Notes: a model not told the origin generated them from the letters alone. Shown: positions 12,191 through 24,110, counted from the first letter of the stretch. The stretch is DNA of 64,000 nt from Sialis fuliginosa (GCA_961205875.1 OY540821.1:13888001-13952000), one strand, 5' to 3'. A program made the numbers and translations.

Positions 12191-12354
12191 ATTTACAATC
12201 CCGTTCTAATATTTAATATGGATTTTTGAAATTACTGTCTGCATAATAAAGATTATATTTTTTGTAATTAGAAATCATTATAGGTATCCCAGAATCTCCT
12301 AAAAAACTATATTGTTTAAAATTTGACATAAAGTGATCAAATCAGATCTACATT

Positions 12355-12520
12355 TATGTCCACCTTTTTGACACCTATTAGCCGATTTTCATCAAATCAC
12401 GCTGTAAGACAGTTAAATGTATATAGATTTATATTCAGAAATGGTAGTAATCAAATATCAACACTTATTTCTAATTCGGTACATTAAATTAAAAATTTGC
12501 CATTACTGGGGTCTACCTTA
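12355..12520 (+). mobile_element. TA-flanked MITE family, partial copy
   Basis: Matches the right half of the family described at 21729-22248: ATGTCCACC, then GCCGATTTTCATCAAATCAC, GCTGTAAGACAG and CCATTACTGGGGTC. The left end is missing. The usual subterminal segment before TACCTTA is deleted. Confidence 0.6.
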
Positions 12521-12890
12521 TTGTTTCATTAATTTGGTGCTTATTTTGGAATTATTAAACATAGCAAAATAAATAATAGTTTATACCCGGTAAGGAAATG
12601 ACATACGTAGTATCATGGATATTCATTTAGTGAAACGTATCAGTTAATTGAAATAAAGTATGGTTAGGTGAAATGACACTCAGACATCTACCCGGGCTAC
12701 GCCGGATAACCCAGCTAGTGTAAAATAAAATCCATATTAAAGGGTGGGGTTCAAAACTATTTTTAGAGTGTAGACTGTAGACGCTTGTTGCATTACTTAT
12801 AAAATATTAATTTTGCTTATGAATTAGTACATCTAATGGTACATCTTGACTTCAGTATTTTACTACGAACGAACGAACCGAACGAGCCGA
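12521..12890. other. Intronic sequence with a Helitron-like 3' end
   Basis: At about 12688-12719 the sequence CTACCCGGGCTACGCCGGAT, then AACCCAGCTAGT, resembles Helitron 3' ends: a short GC-rich hairpin followed by CTAGT. Its 5' boundary is not clear. A (GAAC)-like tract lies at 12866-12888. Confidence 0.4.
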
Positions 12891-13516
12891 GCAATATTCG
12901 ACAAACACTCTGAATAAAATATCGTTGAGTTCACCCCGTACTGCTTGTTTTTATTATTGAAGTTATAATTCTTTAGGCGCATGCAGGGTGAAATTTATCA
13001 AAATTTTAAATGGCGATTCTTGGTAGAATTTTTTATCAAACCTTCCTAAATTTGTGTATCAAAATCTGAAATGGAATTTATGTAACTAAGATAGTTTTAA
13101 ATACATTACAATTTTAGTTTCTATATTTTCATAGAAGGTTACTAAGTGATCAATGAAAATTGTCTAGAATTTCTTAAGAAAAACGCTACCATAACAAAAA
13201 TAGGCAATATTCGACAAACACTCTGAATAAAATATCGTTGAGTTCACCCCGTACTGCTTGTTTTTATTATTGAAGTTATAATTCTATAGGCGCATGCAGG
13301 GTAAAATTTATCAAAATTTTAAATGGCGATTCTTGGTAGAATTTTTTATCAAACCTTCCTAAATTTGTGTATCAAAATCTGAAATGGAATTTATGTAACT
13401 AAGATAGTTTTAAATACATTACAATTTTAGTTTCTATATTTTCATAGAAGGTTACTAAGTGATCAATGAAAATTGTCTAGAATTTCTTAAGAAAAACGCT
13501 ACCATAACAAAAATAG
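12891..13516 (+). repeat. Tandem duplication, 2 x 313 bp
   Basis: Copy one is 12891-13203 and copy two 13204-13516, both starting GCAATATTCGACAAACACTC and ending ACCATAACAAAAATAG. I see only about two substitutions (TTCTTTAGG against TTCTATAGG, AGGGTGAAAT against AGGGTAAAAT). Such identity in non-coding DNA suggests a recent unequal exchange or an assembly duplicate. Confidence 0.85.
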
Positions 13517-14044
13517 AATAATAGAAACAAATAAACCAAGAAAACAGTTCAACATGTCATCTAGAAAAACATCCTCTGTTCGGAACAATAAGAAATACAA
13601 TATTTGTATAATATATAGTAATGAATGAATAAACGAATAAAAACCAACGGTTCATCTAAAATACTGACAATAACAGTAAAAACATTCTGTACAATCTGCA
13701 GTAACAATAAGCACTCCAACTGTGAAAAATTAATCCTTTTAAAAGCATACAAGTATTAAAGGAAAAACGTCAACGTATGAACATACATACATCTCTAATC
13801 CTATTCTGGAATAAGGAAAAAAAAGGTTAAAAGAGGATCGTAGAAGATGCCAATTTTACTTGTGTTACATCCACAGGGTTGTATTCGTACAATTCGCGTC
13901 GAATTTAAGTTAGGTAGGAGCTGTAGAAAAGGAGAAATCCACTTGAGATAAAAATCAAGAAATACATAGTCGATAAAACAGGTAAAGTTATTTTATCCAT
14001 TACTGGAGAAAAAACATAAACAAAATAAAAGGCTAAAATTTACA
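13517..14044. other. Intronic sequence, no gene seen
   Basis: No recognisable coding exon or repeat boundary. Confidence 0.5.
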
Positions 14045-14147
14045 AAACAAACTTTGGTAAATCAAGAGAACTACTAAAAAGAAACCCATCAATCCCAAAA
14101 AACAGTATACGTTGCTCTTAATGGGGCTAAGATTGGTGCCAGTACCT
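14045..14147 (-). mobile_element. TA-flanked MITE family, partial reverse copy
   Basis: The reverse complement of this segment matches the left part of the family (AGGTACTGGCACCA, GGCCGC-like, TTACTGTTTTTG-like, GGGTTTC blocks). The terminus AGTACCT at 14147 is followed by TA (14148-14149). The other half is missing. Confidence 0.55.
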
Positions 14148-14583
14148 TACTACCCTATTTTGTTTTTATATGACAACGCATAACTTTATAAAAGAATCGT
14201 TTCCAAAACTACAATGAACGAATACGACTCTGACATGTTTACATGACAAATTCCATTTCCATTGCAGAATGTTACGTGATATATTCACTTTTGTGGATAT
14301 GCGGTGCATGGAAATGGACGCGGAACGCCGCACACACTCAAATGCACACAGACACACATACACACATGTTAAATCCTGATAACATGTCACACATACAAAC
14401 AGATCCGTCTAACCAAGTAATGGATAACAGCTAACACTATCATCATGCATACATATAAAAGCAAGCATGCGTACATTACATACATACATATGTATGGTTT
14501 TTTTGTTAGAATTCGACTACATTGATTTTATTTAATACGAGTTATTCAAATAGACAGAATTGGCTCAAACAGTTTTATTCGAA
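14148..14583. other. Intronic sequence, no gene seen
   Basis: Contains an ACAC/ACATACAC-rich tract at about 14330-14400 and ACATACAT repeats near 14475. No gene recognised. Confidence 0.5.
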
Positions 14584-14585
14584 TA

Positions 14586-15119
14586 CAGTAAAAGCTCCTT
14601 ATTCGCGCTTCCTTCATTCGCGTTTTCACTATTCGCGGATTAAAAAAATGCAACCCAATTCCTATATTCGCGGCTAAAGATTTCTTTATTCGCGGATCTA
14701 ATCAGGAAACGTGACATTTAATTTGAAAAATCTTAGTGAAGGTTTAAGAATGGCAAATGAGCTTTGTGATTTCTTTATGAAAATTGATCCGTCTATGGAA
14801 CGAAGTCTTATTTTTAAGAGGCAAATTGCTAATGCCACTGCTGAATATCAGTCTAAATTGAAGGAGCTTTTAAAAACTGCCAAGCAAGAAAAAATTACAA
14901 AATTCTTTAAACCATTGCCTAAGCCTGAAGATAATAATTAATCAATATGGTCAAAAACTTCAATTAAATTGATTTTTTTATATTGTATTTGTTTATTTAT
15001 TTTGTTACCTAGGAACGTATCCCCTATAATCTTATATAAATTACCATTCCGTATTCACGGTTTCTGTATTCGCGGCATATTTATGGAACATATACTCCGC
15101 GAATAAAGAGCTTTTACTG
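14586..15119 (+). mobile_element. pogo/Tigger-type element, internally deleted
   Basis: Terminal inverted repeats read CAGTAAAAGCTCCTTATTCG (14586 on) and, reversed from 15119, CAGTAAAAGCTCTTTATTCG. Both ends are flanked by TA (14584-14585 and 15120-15121), the expected Tc1/mariner/pogo target duplication. TATTCGCGG motifs recur near both ends. At about 534 bp it is far shorter than an autonomous pogo element and keeps only the end of a transposase frame. Confidence 0.85.
14711..14941 (+). pseudogene. Transposase C-terminal remnant (pogo/Tigger) with a PIP-box-like motif
   Basis: An open frame of about 76 codons lies inside the pogo-type element and ends in TAA at 14939-14941. Its charged helical segment (EYQSKLKELLKTAKQEK) runs into QEKITKFFKP. 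That matches the PCNA-interacting box Q-x-x-I/L-x-x-F-F, a feature known from the C-terminus of the pogo transposase. The helix-turn-helix and DDE catalytic regions are absent, so it cannot be an active transposase. The frame has no good ATG start; the first codon is GTG. I treat it as the tail of an older, longer gene left after internal deletion. Confidence 0.65.
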
Positions 15120-15121
15120 TA

Positions 15122-16704
15122 CCTTAAAATAATAATGTACAATAATTTATGTGTAAATGTTTTTTTTTTCGAGTTTGGCTGTTGAAGTTGCCATTGAAAA
15201 ACAAACTTTACGTATGGATAGAGTGAGAGGTCATCTAATCCTTACAAGAGTCGAAAATTTATAAAATCTTCCTTACGTAGTTAATTCTAAATACACTCAT
15301 ATCATCGATATACAAAAAGAAAATTCACTAACTCTAATTTGGGGAGAGAAAAAAAGACAATAGGAAGTCCGTCAATTATTTTTACCTGGCTCTAATTCTC
15401 CAACAGCTTAATTACATCAATGGATTCTTTATACTTTTTAAATTTTACCCTAAAAAGAATATTTTTTATTAACATCATTATTATAGATTTCAAATATTAC
15501 AGAACTAACATTTTCATCGACGAACCCTTAAATCCGAACAATTGAATACAATCGATCATTGTTTAATTAGAAATGCACAGAAACCCGTATAATTCCTTGA
15601 AACACAAGAATTATAACCATTGCTGCCCCTGGGGCTAAATCACCTATACAATCAAATAATACCTCGCACCCTAATTCATCCCTTAAGCCCTCAGGGGTAA
15701 ACAATTCATCATTGCTCAGTTTGCCCTTATATGTGAATATATGTGTCTACGGTGTATACATTTAGGGTTTTATTTTGATCAATACGAAATGTTAAATTAT
15801 GTACCTATAGTTAGTTAAATCGTATAGTTTCGCATTAATGAAATACTGAAATTTCAGACTTTTTGACCAACTCGTTTTTAAGAATATTAATTTTAAAGTT
15901 CAGTTGTAATAAATGGCAGTTGATGAAAATTGAATTTTTTTTAAATAGAAAAATGATAAAAATCAATTTAAAAACAGTAAGATTGATTTGAAAATTAAGG
16001 ATATTGTAAAGTATACATTTATGTAATTATTTAAGCAAGAAATAGAAGTTTCGATCATACCATTATTAAAAAAAAAATAAGAAACTCGAAAAATATGTGA
16101 AATGATGTATAAATATTTGAAACTAATGCATAACATGGTGTCATTGTAAAGCAAGTGAGAAAGACATGTCATAGATGCGTCCTACCCTACCTTATTTCAA
16201 AGTGGATAGTCAAATAGTTCTCTTACTATTAATAAACAAAAACTAAATTTTATCAGTTTTGTTAACTGTTAATAAGTTAAGATAATGTTTACCGATGTTA
16301 CTATACCGTCATAGGGTCCATGTCTATCAGTCCATCCATCAGATCCTAAATCTAATAAAAGATGCGTCATTGCCAAAATAGATTCTTTGTTATGTACAAA
16401 AGAGGGTAAGAAGAATCACGCGTGGTCTTCAATTGCAATTACGACAACCAGTGGTGACTCGTTAACAATAATAATACGTCGATATCTCGTTGCTAGGCAA
16501 CGAAGAGTTGTTAATTTAAAAAAATAATTTTTACGTGACTGCAAGAACGTGTAAATTATTAAGACATGAAAATATATCAAGATTGCAATGCAAGGCAATG
16601 GTACTGATAAAAAAAACGTAAACATATATACGTAAAGGTATAAAATACTGGTGCTAATAATTAGATCAGTAAAGAGTTCAAACTCGTCAAAAATTACAGG
16701 ACTT
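15122..16704. other. AT-rich intronic sequence, no gene seen
   Basis: No exon recognised. The interval 15595-15735 is less AT-rich (CCCCTGGGGC near 15628, CCCTCAGGGG near 15690) and could be a conserved non-coding element. 16390-16510 is similarly richer in GC. Confidence 0.45.
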
Positions 16705-16850
16705 TTTTTGTAATGTAATGCGGTGGAACATAAGAAAAGCTGATTTAAATTTAATTTAAATGATATTTGAATATAATTTTCTTTAATAGAAAGCTTGACA
16801 AGAAGTGAATTCCGGCACCTTTTTGTTTTAAAAAAAAAGCCTGGTCAAAA
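16705..16850. repeat. Dispersed repeat, family with 2590-2745
   Basis: Same block order as the first copy (TTTTTTTGTAATGTAATG, GTGGAAC, GAAAAGCTGATTTAAATTTA, GATATTTGAAT, TTCCGGCACCTTTTT, CCTGG). It carries an extra insert of about 25 bases near 16775-16795 relative to the other copy. Confidence 0.55.
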
Positions 16851-17189
16851 AATAATAAATACAAGCATATTTCATACCTAGATATTAAAAACTAATAATG
16901 TTCAATCAATTTTGTGAAAAATGCACGCCACTGGTTGCAGAGAAGGGGAAAGTACAGAAGTCCGGTGAGGGCAGTTTTTGCTAACTTTGGTACTAAATTT
17001 ATGTGCCTATTGCATGACTTCTTGTGCGTCTAACAACATAATTACACTGTCTGCAATTAGTTCGTGGCATTACTAAAATTGCACATGATTTAATACTTTT
17101 ATTTGATGTATGACACGCATCATAAAGAAAAATAAACGCGATACTAGTTAAATAAAATGCTATTCAAACGCCATTTTTGAGTAAGAAAA
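16851..17189. other. Intronic sequence, no gene seen
   Basis: Nothing recognised. Confidence 0.5.
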
Positions 17190-17575
17190 AAAATAAAAAA
17201 TACGATCGAATTCTACTGATTGCGATCTACATTTTGACACCCCACATGCCTTGGTATACATTTTTTTTTATTTGCTTTAAGCCCCCATGCAGGTGTAATT
17301 TTTGATTTAGAAAAAAAATAAGAGAGTCAAATTTCACTGGTTTGGTTATACATTTTGAAGTGCTACATGCCTTAGTATTAAAAAAATATTTATTTTTTGC
17401 ATAGTTTAGCTCCATAATTGACACCCCCCTCTCCCCTCATAAACAAATATTTTTTTCAAAAAATGTGTACATCTTTTACATGTTCAGTTTCTAGCTTATA
17501 TAGTTTACGAGGTAATTTTGCTTTAACTGAAAAGGACGGACGGACGGACGACAAAGCGAGATTTAAAAAACTATA
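17190..17575 (+). repeat. Dispersed repeat ending in GGACGGACGGACGACAAAG
   Basis: Shares with 24700-24960 the blocks CTACTGATTG(C/A)GATCTA, CATTTTGACACCCC, CTTGGTATA followed by a T run, a (T)GACGGACG-type block and GACAAAG(C/T)GAGATT. A second diverged copy of the first blocks occurs inside this element at about 17325-17380. It is probably an old retroelement tail or SINE-like family; class unknown. Confidence 0.5.
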
Positions 17576-20500
17576 ATTACTTCAAAAAATACTTGTATTT
17601 AACCATATTTTAAAAATGGGAAACTTTAATTTGAATCGATTTTTATTTGAGATATTTCAACAGATAAAATACCTACATGAACAATACAGCATCAATAACA
17701 TGAAAGGTTTTTCAATGATAAATGAACAAGCACATAAAACGTATCCGCAAGCAGTACATAAATATATTATTTAAAATAGATTATAGACTATTATCCTATT
17801 CAGAAATAATACGAAGTAATTGTGAACCGCTTTAAATGCATAAATGTGGTTTATGGTAAACAGCCCACCCAAAACTAACGGAATAAACCTAAACAATAGC
17901 GTCAAAATATTGCAAGAATTTTAGGTTTTTTAATATACATAATGCAGATTATGTTAAGTAAAGTAAGAAAATTATTCTATACATATGGTGACAAGTACAA
18001 ATGTTAACTGACAATGAGTAATTGACCACTTAACTTGAGTGTTTAGGACTTCTTCAGTAACTACACTCGTTGAAAATGCAATTAACCAATAAATTGCATT
18101 TCAACTATTACGTTAATATTAATATAGTTTTAAACATTTACAACAAATGTAAAAAAAATTAACAGTGGATTGAGAATGTAATTTTAAGCAAAAAACTTCA
18201 AATTAACATGTGTTTGGAAATTCTTATTGAGGGAGCTACAGCCCCTCAAAAATTATTTATTTTTATTTAAATATCTGGGAAACGCAGCGTGATACAGTTA
18301 TGAAATTTGACAATCGGTTTAGTATTAATACGTGCTATCAATTTTCAGTATTATATCTGTACCAATTTTCGTTGATAAAGAAATGATTGTGTTCGAAAAA
18401 CCTATATTTTTACTGTACTAATTAAATATTTATAACATTTGAATACGTAATTCCCACGCAAACGCTAATTGATCAAGGAGCGACTGAGATTGCCTTGTCT
18501 TAACATATAGTAGGTACCTTGATTTTTTTTATTAAATATTATATTAACATAAAAAAAAACATTTTAAAAACAATATGTATGTGTGTATAATATTATACAT
18601 GGACCAACCTTATAATAAAATAATTGTCAACAGTATTGAGATATAACTTCAAGATTGTAAAACGAGATAAAATACTTGACATTCTATAAAAAAATAACTA
18701 CACACAAATCAGTTATTATTCCTAAAGATATCACAAAACTACTGTTGTAATTAGTAAACAAAATGGACAATATAATAAACTTCAGTATAACGACTGTCTT
18801 ATCCAGAATAAAATCTAAATTTTACACTGTTATATTCATTAAGGATACAATTAAAAATATAATGAAGGGAAAAATAAATACCTGAATAGTAACTGTAATT
18901 TTCATAATAGTTAAAAAAACAAACATATTCGAAGGAATTTCTATTGCATGTTTTTATTAAAAAGGGGTGATTGAATATGATAAAAAAAAATTTGCATACT
19001 GATTTCATATATAGTTAATTTATTTTTGTTGCAATTTTTGAGGTCACTCGTTTTATGAAGAAATATGAGATACAATCACTTTAAGACATTTAAGAAATTG
19101 TTTTGTTTTATAAAAAAAACCTACCATGGGTACTACAGAACTTTCTTATACGTACGTGTGTCTAATTATAGAAAACATATCTTTTTGGTTAACATAAAAT
19201 AACATTATGAACAAATGATTTTAAAAAATCGATAAATTAAAAAATGCATACACCATACCTAAAGTATAATATATTCTCTACACTTTTTAAAAAAAACATT
19301 TTCTTTCTAAAATAATTAGAAAAATTACAAGAGTAAGATAGTTTTTGAATATAAAATTTCACTCTTGAGATCAAACATCTACAGGCAGACAAACAGACAG
19401 ACCAACACACAGACATGAATAATGCATATTTCCCTCATAATCTCGGTTACTTTACAATCATATAAAAAAGTAAAAATACATACCAATTTTAAATTAGAAT
19501 TTTGATAATGTCGCCCATGAATTATTTTCTAAAAATCATTATTTCCATAAATTAAACATCGATAGAAATATTTAACAATAATCATGTAATCTCTTTAGTA
19601 CGGTTATAATAAAATTATAAAACCGGAACACCATACATAATTTTCTAATCGACCTTTAAATAATTACAAAAAGGGTTCTCGACATGAGGTCTACGCACGT
19701 GTTCAAATGTTAAATCATATATGCATAAAAAAGACAATAAAAGAATTCCCCTCACTTAAAAATAAATGATAATTATATCAATAATTCAAGCAGTTTATAA
19801 TATCTGTGAAAATAAAACATTACATTTAATAATTAAAAACATATTGATATTATGAATATAAAAAAAGATTACCGACGACATTTACATATAATTTTATGAT
19901 CAGTGATGATTAAATTAAATTGATTTCAAACTGAAATTTGTGACCCATTCACATTTTCGAATACATAATGATATTCACAAAAAATATATTGGTTTCTGTA
20001 ATTGATTAATAAATAAAGATATAGTATCAATTTAGTGAGAGAAAAACACGATATGTATTTATTTATTCTAGACATTTACGGACTGTAGCATATGCAGAAG
20101 TTATATTCAATAAATATATGATAAAATATATAATTAAATATTAATAATAAAACTGTTCAGTTCTTAAAGGTCATAGATCTGATTTAAGATAACAATTTTA
20201 TAAGCTAAAATGTATTTTTTTTAGAATATTTACTGTAAAATGAAATATAATAGATAAAAAGTGAATTCAATAAAAGATTACTTATACATTAAATATAGAA
20301 ACTGATGGATATATGTATATATTTTAAAACAAACTGGATTGGAATATCCAATAATAATTTTTTTGTAGTTACTGTAAAAATAGATAATAAAGTTATTATG
20401 CTACGCCAAGGACATGTTATTTAATATAATTGTAAAGTGCACCTGTTTTTCTTTCCTAGTACAAATTCGATGGGATTGGAATAATATATCTTATAATAAT

Positions 20501-21728
20501 GTATATGTATACGAAATACAATAATTTATAAAATATTATTAGAAAAACCAATTTGTATTGTACAAGTTAAAAGTGTACAACGTTATATGCTATATATATT
20601 TAAAAAATTCGATTAACTTTCCAACAATGTTTATTTATAATCCAACAAATTTTTCCTTGCTAGCTAAAGCCATATATATGTAACAAAAATACGGAACCCT
20701 AAAACAGTTTTCCTGGAAAAATGTGGTGTATGTATTTACGCAAACAAATAAAAACCATTATAAATACCTATACAAAAATTCTATACCAGACATAAAATTT
20801 ACTGTTAAATGTGAATATTTCGATTAATCAAAACATTTTTTAATTTGCTAAACGAAGATTTTAGTAAGAACAAAATGTTTACATATTTCAATTCCTTGAA
20901 ATTTTAGCTTTCAATTGATACCCCATTCGTCGTGATATAAAAAATATTTTTAGTAACTCATTTGCCTCCCTCAAAAAGCACAAAAAACTAAAAATTTGAT
21001 TTTTTAACTCAGGTCTCTTATTTTTAATCCACCGTAAGTATACCAAATTTTATATTTCTAAATAAAACGGTTCAATAGCTAGACAGCTATGATAGACAGA
21101 TAGACATACACGATGTTATTTTTTTCGATTTCGGTACAAAACACTTAAATTGTAATGAATATATATTAAAATTACATAGCTGAAAGAAATATTCAACATG
21201 AAACTGTTAAAAAGCATCTATATATCTTTAAGACAATCTCCAGAGATAGGAACGTGGGTTAAACAGTTTAAGTACCTCCGGGACACATACGAACACCAAA
21301 CACGTACGCATATAAATTAGAACCGAATCGCGCCATTATGTCTAGCGAACTAACAACGGCTTCGACATCAATGGGTGACACCGCTCACACACACACACAC
21401 ATACTGGCAAGCCAATGTGGTGACAGTTTACAGTATAATTGTACAGGTACGTATTTAATAATAAATAGGTGGTACTATAAATAGCTAAATTATGAAAATT
21501 AACATCGCAAACATTGTATGATAACCGTCTGTATTATTTTGTTTAATATCGATTAAAATTAGTGTAGAGAATGTATGTAAGCAGTTTTTATATGTTTTAA
21601 ATATGTTTTATAAGTTATAAAATAACTATTTATAATTGTAACAGATATATAAACATCTGCCAGTATTTTCTCGTGCTAAATTCAACAAAAATAATTAACC
21701 AAAGAATTATATCACGTATACACATATA
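17576..21728. other. Long AT-rich intronic stretch
   Basis: No exon recognised in about 4.1 kb. Noted structures are a near-perfect inverted repeat at 18069-18105 (TTGAAAATGCAATT against AAATTGCATTTCAA), a block at about 18228-18375 that matches 35276-35650 in reverse (GGGAGCTACAGCCCCTC), GACAGACAGACC-type motifs near 19385, and a (CA)n microsatellite at about 21385-21401. 21240-21420 is less AT-rich than the rest. Confidence 0.5.
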
Positions 21729-22248
21729 AGGCACTGGTACCAATTATGGCCGCTATAAGAACAATGTTTACTGTTTTTGTAATTCTCATGAAATGTTATT
21801 AATGAAACAAGTAACTCTTTATTAAATCAATTTAATTACCAAAGTCTGCAAATACAGTTGTTTTTAAATTATAGACTTTTATTTTGTTTATATTTTTTCT
21901 CCAGTAATGAGCACGCAGTGATGGACACTTGCTAATGATTACAAAATGATAAGTACTACGACACAAAAGATATAAAAGAAAGAATCGTCAAATTTGAAAC
22001 AATGTCAAGCAGTTGCTATGATAATATGATAACTAATAAATAAATTATACTAATAATTAGTTTAAATGTCCACAATTTTGACCCCTATTGGCCGATTGTC
22101 ATCAAATCACGCTGAAAGACAGTTAAATGTATATAGATTAATATTCAGGAATGTTATTAATCAAATATCAACAAATATTTCTAATACAGTACATTTAATT
22201 TAAAAATAGCCATTACTGAGGTCATATCCAAGACTGATGCCAGTACCT
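21729..22248 (+). mobile_element. TA-flanked MITE family, longest copy
   Basis: Begins AGGCACTGGTACCAATTATG and ends GATGCCAGTACCT. It is flanked by TA at 21727-21728 and 22249-22250. The ends are inverted repeats (AGG(T/C)ACTGG(C/T)ACCA). Other copies are at 30396-30767, 42467-42841 and 47329-47506 (reverse), with fragments at 12355-12520 and 14045-14147. No transposase is present. TA flanks suggest mobilisation by a Tc1/mariner-type enzyme, which is an inference. Confidence 0.75.
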
Positions 22249-22250
22249 TA

Positions 22251-23102
22251 TCACGACAAAATATATAATCAAAATCGTTTTTTTTTATATTGTAAATAGT
22301 TAATATTCACAAATACATATATCTCGAAAAAGAGTATAACAGTTTGAATATATTACTTGTACTATAAATGTAATAGCAGTTCTATTTAAAACACTGCTAA
22401 AACATTCAGCTATGAACCACCTCTGCTAGCTCCTGCATTATACAGTTTCCACGATCTCAATTCTACGGCGTTGCATTTAAAGTATAACATGATGCAGTAT
22501 TATGAATCTCCCCAACGTGCTCACCTCACAACACATGCCATTACGCAGGTGAGAGAGATAGAAAGAAAGATAAGGGGTGTCTGCACATGAGACGTCGAGA
22601 AAATATACAGAATCTGTTTTTCCCGTTGAAAAAAAAAACGTCCTGGTATGTTTACACTAATATGATTCTATACATGCTGGAAAAATGTAGTAGGGACTTA
22701 CATAGAAGATGTGAATGTACAAATAGAAGTTTCGTTTTAAACCTTTAGATAAGTATACAAAATGTAAAAAATGATTTCGGAAATATCAAAGATGTACAGT
22801 ACTAACTAAAATCAATGTAAAAAAGTTGTTCACAAAAAATATTATTAGTACTAGGAATATCCCAATTTAATGGCCCCAAAATCAGTGGCACCATTTATGA
22901 TTTTTACAGTTTTCAATTTATTTTAACTGGTAAAGTATTTTACATGGCCTCAACTACTGTAGTGCATTTATTGATGTTCTGTCTGGTAAAAAAATTTGGT
23001 TTTCACAAAGCTTCATTCTTTCGATTCCAAGAAAGTTTGTGTTCCCACAAAAACGGAAATTCTTCATATGCCATTTTTTGTATTCGCCAATTTTGAGAAA
23101 TT
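22251..23102. other. Intronic sequence, no gene seen
   Basis: Mixed sequence. 22405-22580 is less AT-rich and repeat-poor. TGGCCCCAAAATCAGTGGCA near 22870 and its rough reverse near 23510-23530 hint at another decayed inverted-repeat element surrounding 23103-23420. Confidence 0.4.
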
Positions 23103-23420
23103 CAGGGTGTCCACTGTTTTTAAAAAAATAAAATTCCCTGACTATTCCCTGACCATTGATTCAAAATTCCCTGACCACTAGAGGCTCTGGGGCAAAAAGT
23201 GATCTCAGAATGTGCAAAAAAAATTTGAAGACCTTTTTTTTGCTAGTCAACTGAAATTTATACACTTTTTCTTTTTCACTGACTTCCCTGATATAATAAA
23301 GTCCATGACTTTTCAAAAAAAAATTAATAAATTCCCTGACTTTTCAGAATTTTAAAGACTTTCCCTGAGCACTTAGGGTTCCCTGACTTTTCCCTGACTT
23401 TCCAGAAAGTGGACACCTTG
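23103..23420. mobile_element. MITE with GGTGTCCACT ends and TTCCCTGAC repeats
   Basis: The left end CAGGGTGTCCACTGTTTTT and right end CCAGAAAGTGGACACCTTG are inverted repeats. GAAATT flanks both sides (23097-23102 and 23421-23426), a possible 6-bp target duplication. Inside, (A)TTCCCTGAC(T/C) recurs many times in direct orientation (for example 23135-23175 and 23335-23405), forming a minisatellite body. The superfamily is uncertain. Confidence 0.65.
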
Positions 23421-23620
23421 GAAATTGAAGCTATAATGACTATAAGAAAAAGGCTGGCGCCAAAAAAGTACACCGGATTTTATCTTAACTCACTGGCGCA
23501 TAGATTAATGGCCACAAAACTGGTGCCAGTCGAATTTCGCGGAAACCTAGCTTAACCCATGGAAGTTAACTAAATATATAATTTTCACAAAAAAAAACAC
23601 GATACTGAACTTTTAGAAGA

Positions 23621-23710
23621 GTCCTGATAATGTCCACTGCAATGTGTGACGAAACGTTGGTCGATAACACGACCAAATCGACGCGGCTTACACCCAGAAG
23701 CCAAGATCCA
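23621..23710 (+). repeat. Penelope-like repeat fragment with hammerhead-like core, copy A
   Basis: CTGATAA (23624-23630), GTCCAC (23632-23637), GTGTGAC (23644-23650) and GAAAC (23651-23655) appear in the order of a hammerhead ribozyme core: CTGATGA box, stem II, GAAA box. A TTGGTCG/CGACCAA stem follows. CTGATGA has become CTGATAA, so activity is doubtful. The GACGAAACGTTGG block also occurs at 11708. Penelope-like elements are known to carry such ribozymes; the assignment here is from motif likeness only. Confidence 0.4.
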
Positions 23711-23803
23711 TATCAAGATCACCTCGGAAGCCTCAAGACTTGTATAAGTAACGATACTAATATGTTTATTGGTGTTATAATCAATTTTTTTTATGTTCTA
23801 ATC

Positions 23804-24102
23804 CAAGCTTGTCCAACCCGCGGCCCTTGAAAAGCCTTGGTGCGGCCCGCGAGTATAATAATAAAAAATTTTGATAGTAATAAATTAACATTTAAATTAC
23901 TTAGTATAACTAAAAAAAAAAAAGTCTCAGTTTTTATTTTCTCTAATGTAACTCTTTAATAAAAATTGGGAATTGGAGTTGACGCGACTAAAAAAAAAAA
24001 AAAGGTCTTCATTTATATTGTGGTCTGCGGCCCTTAGTAAATTAAATTAAATGAAAATTTCGGCTATGCGGCCCACAAGGTTGAAAAGGTTGGACACCTA
24101 TG
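23804..24102 (+). mobile_element. hAT MITE with perfect 8-bp target duplication
   Basis: The element starts CAAGCTTGTCCAACCCGCGG and ends GGTTGGACACCTATG, giving imperfect terminal inverted repeats that share TGTCCAACC. It is flanked on both sides by TTCTAATC (23796-23803 and 24103-24110), the 8-bp duplication expected of hAT. Subterminal CGGCCC blocks are present. No coding capacity. The perfect duplication argues for a relatively recent insertion. Confidence 0.9.
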
Positions 24103-24110
24103 TTCTAATC

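Noticed and set aside
14243..14434. 63-codon frame with His/Thr repeats
   Set aside because: It arises from an ACAC-rich simple-sequence tract.
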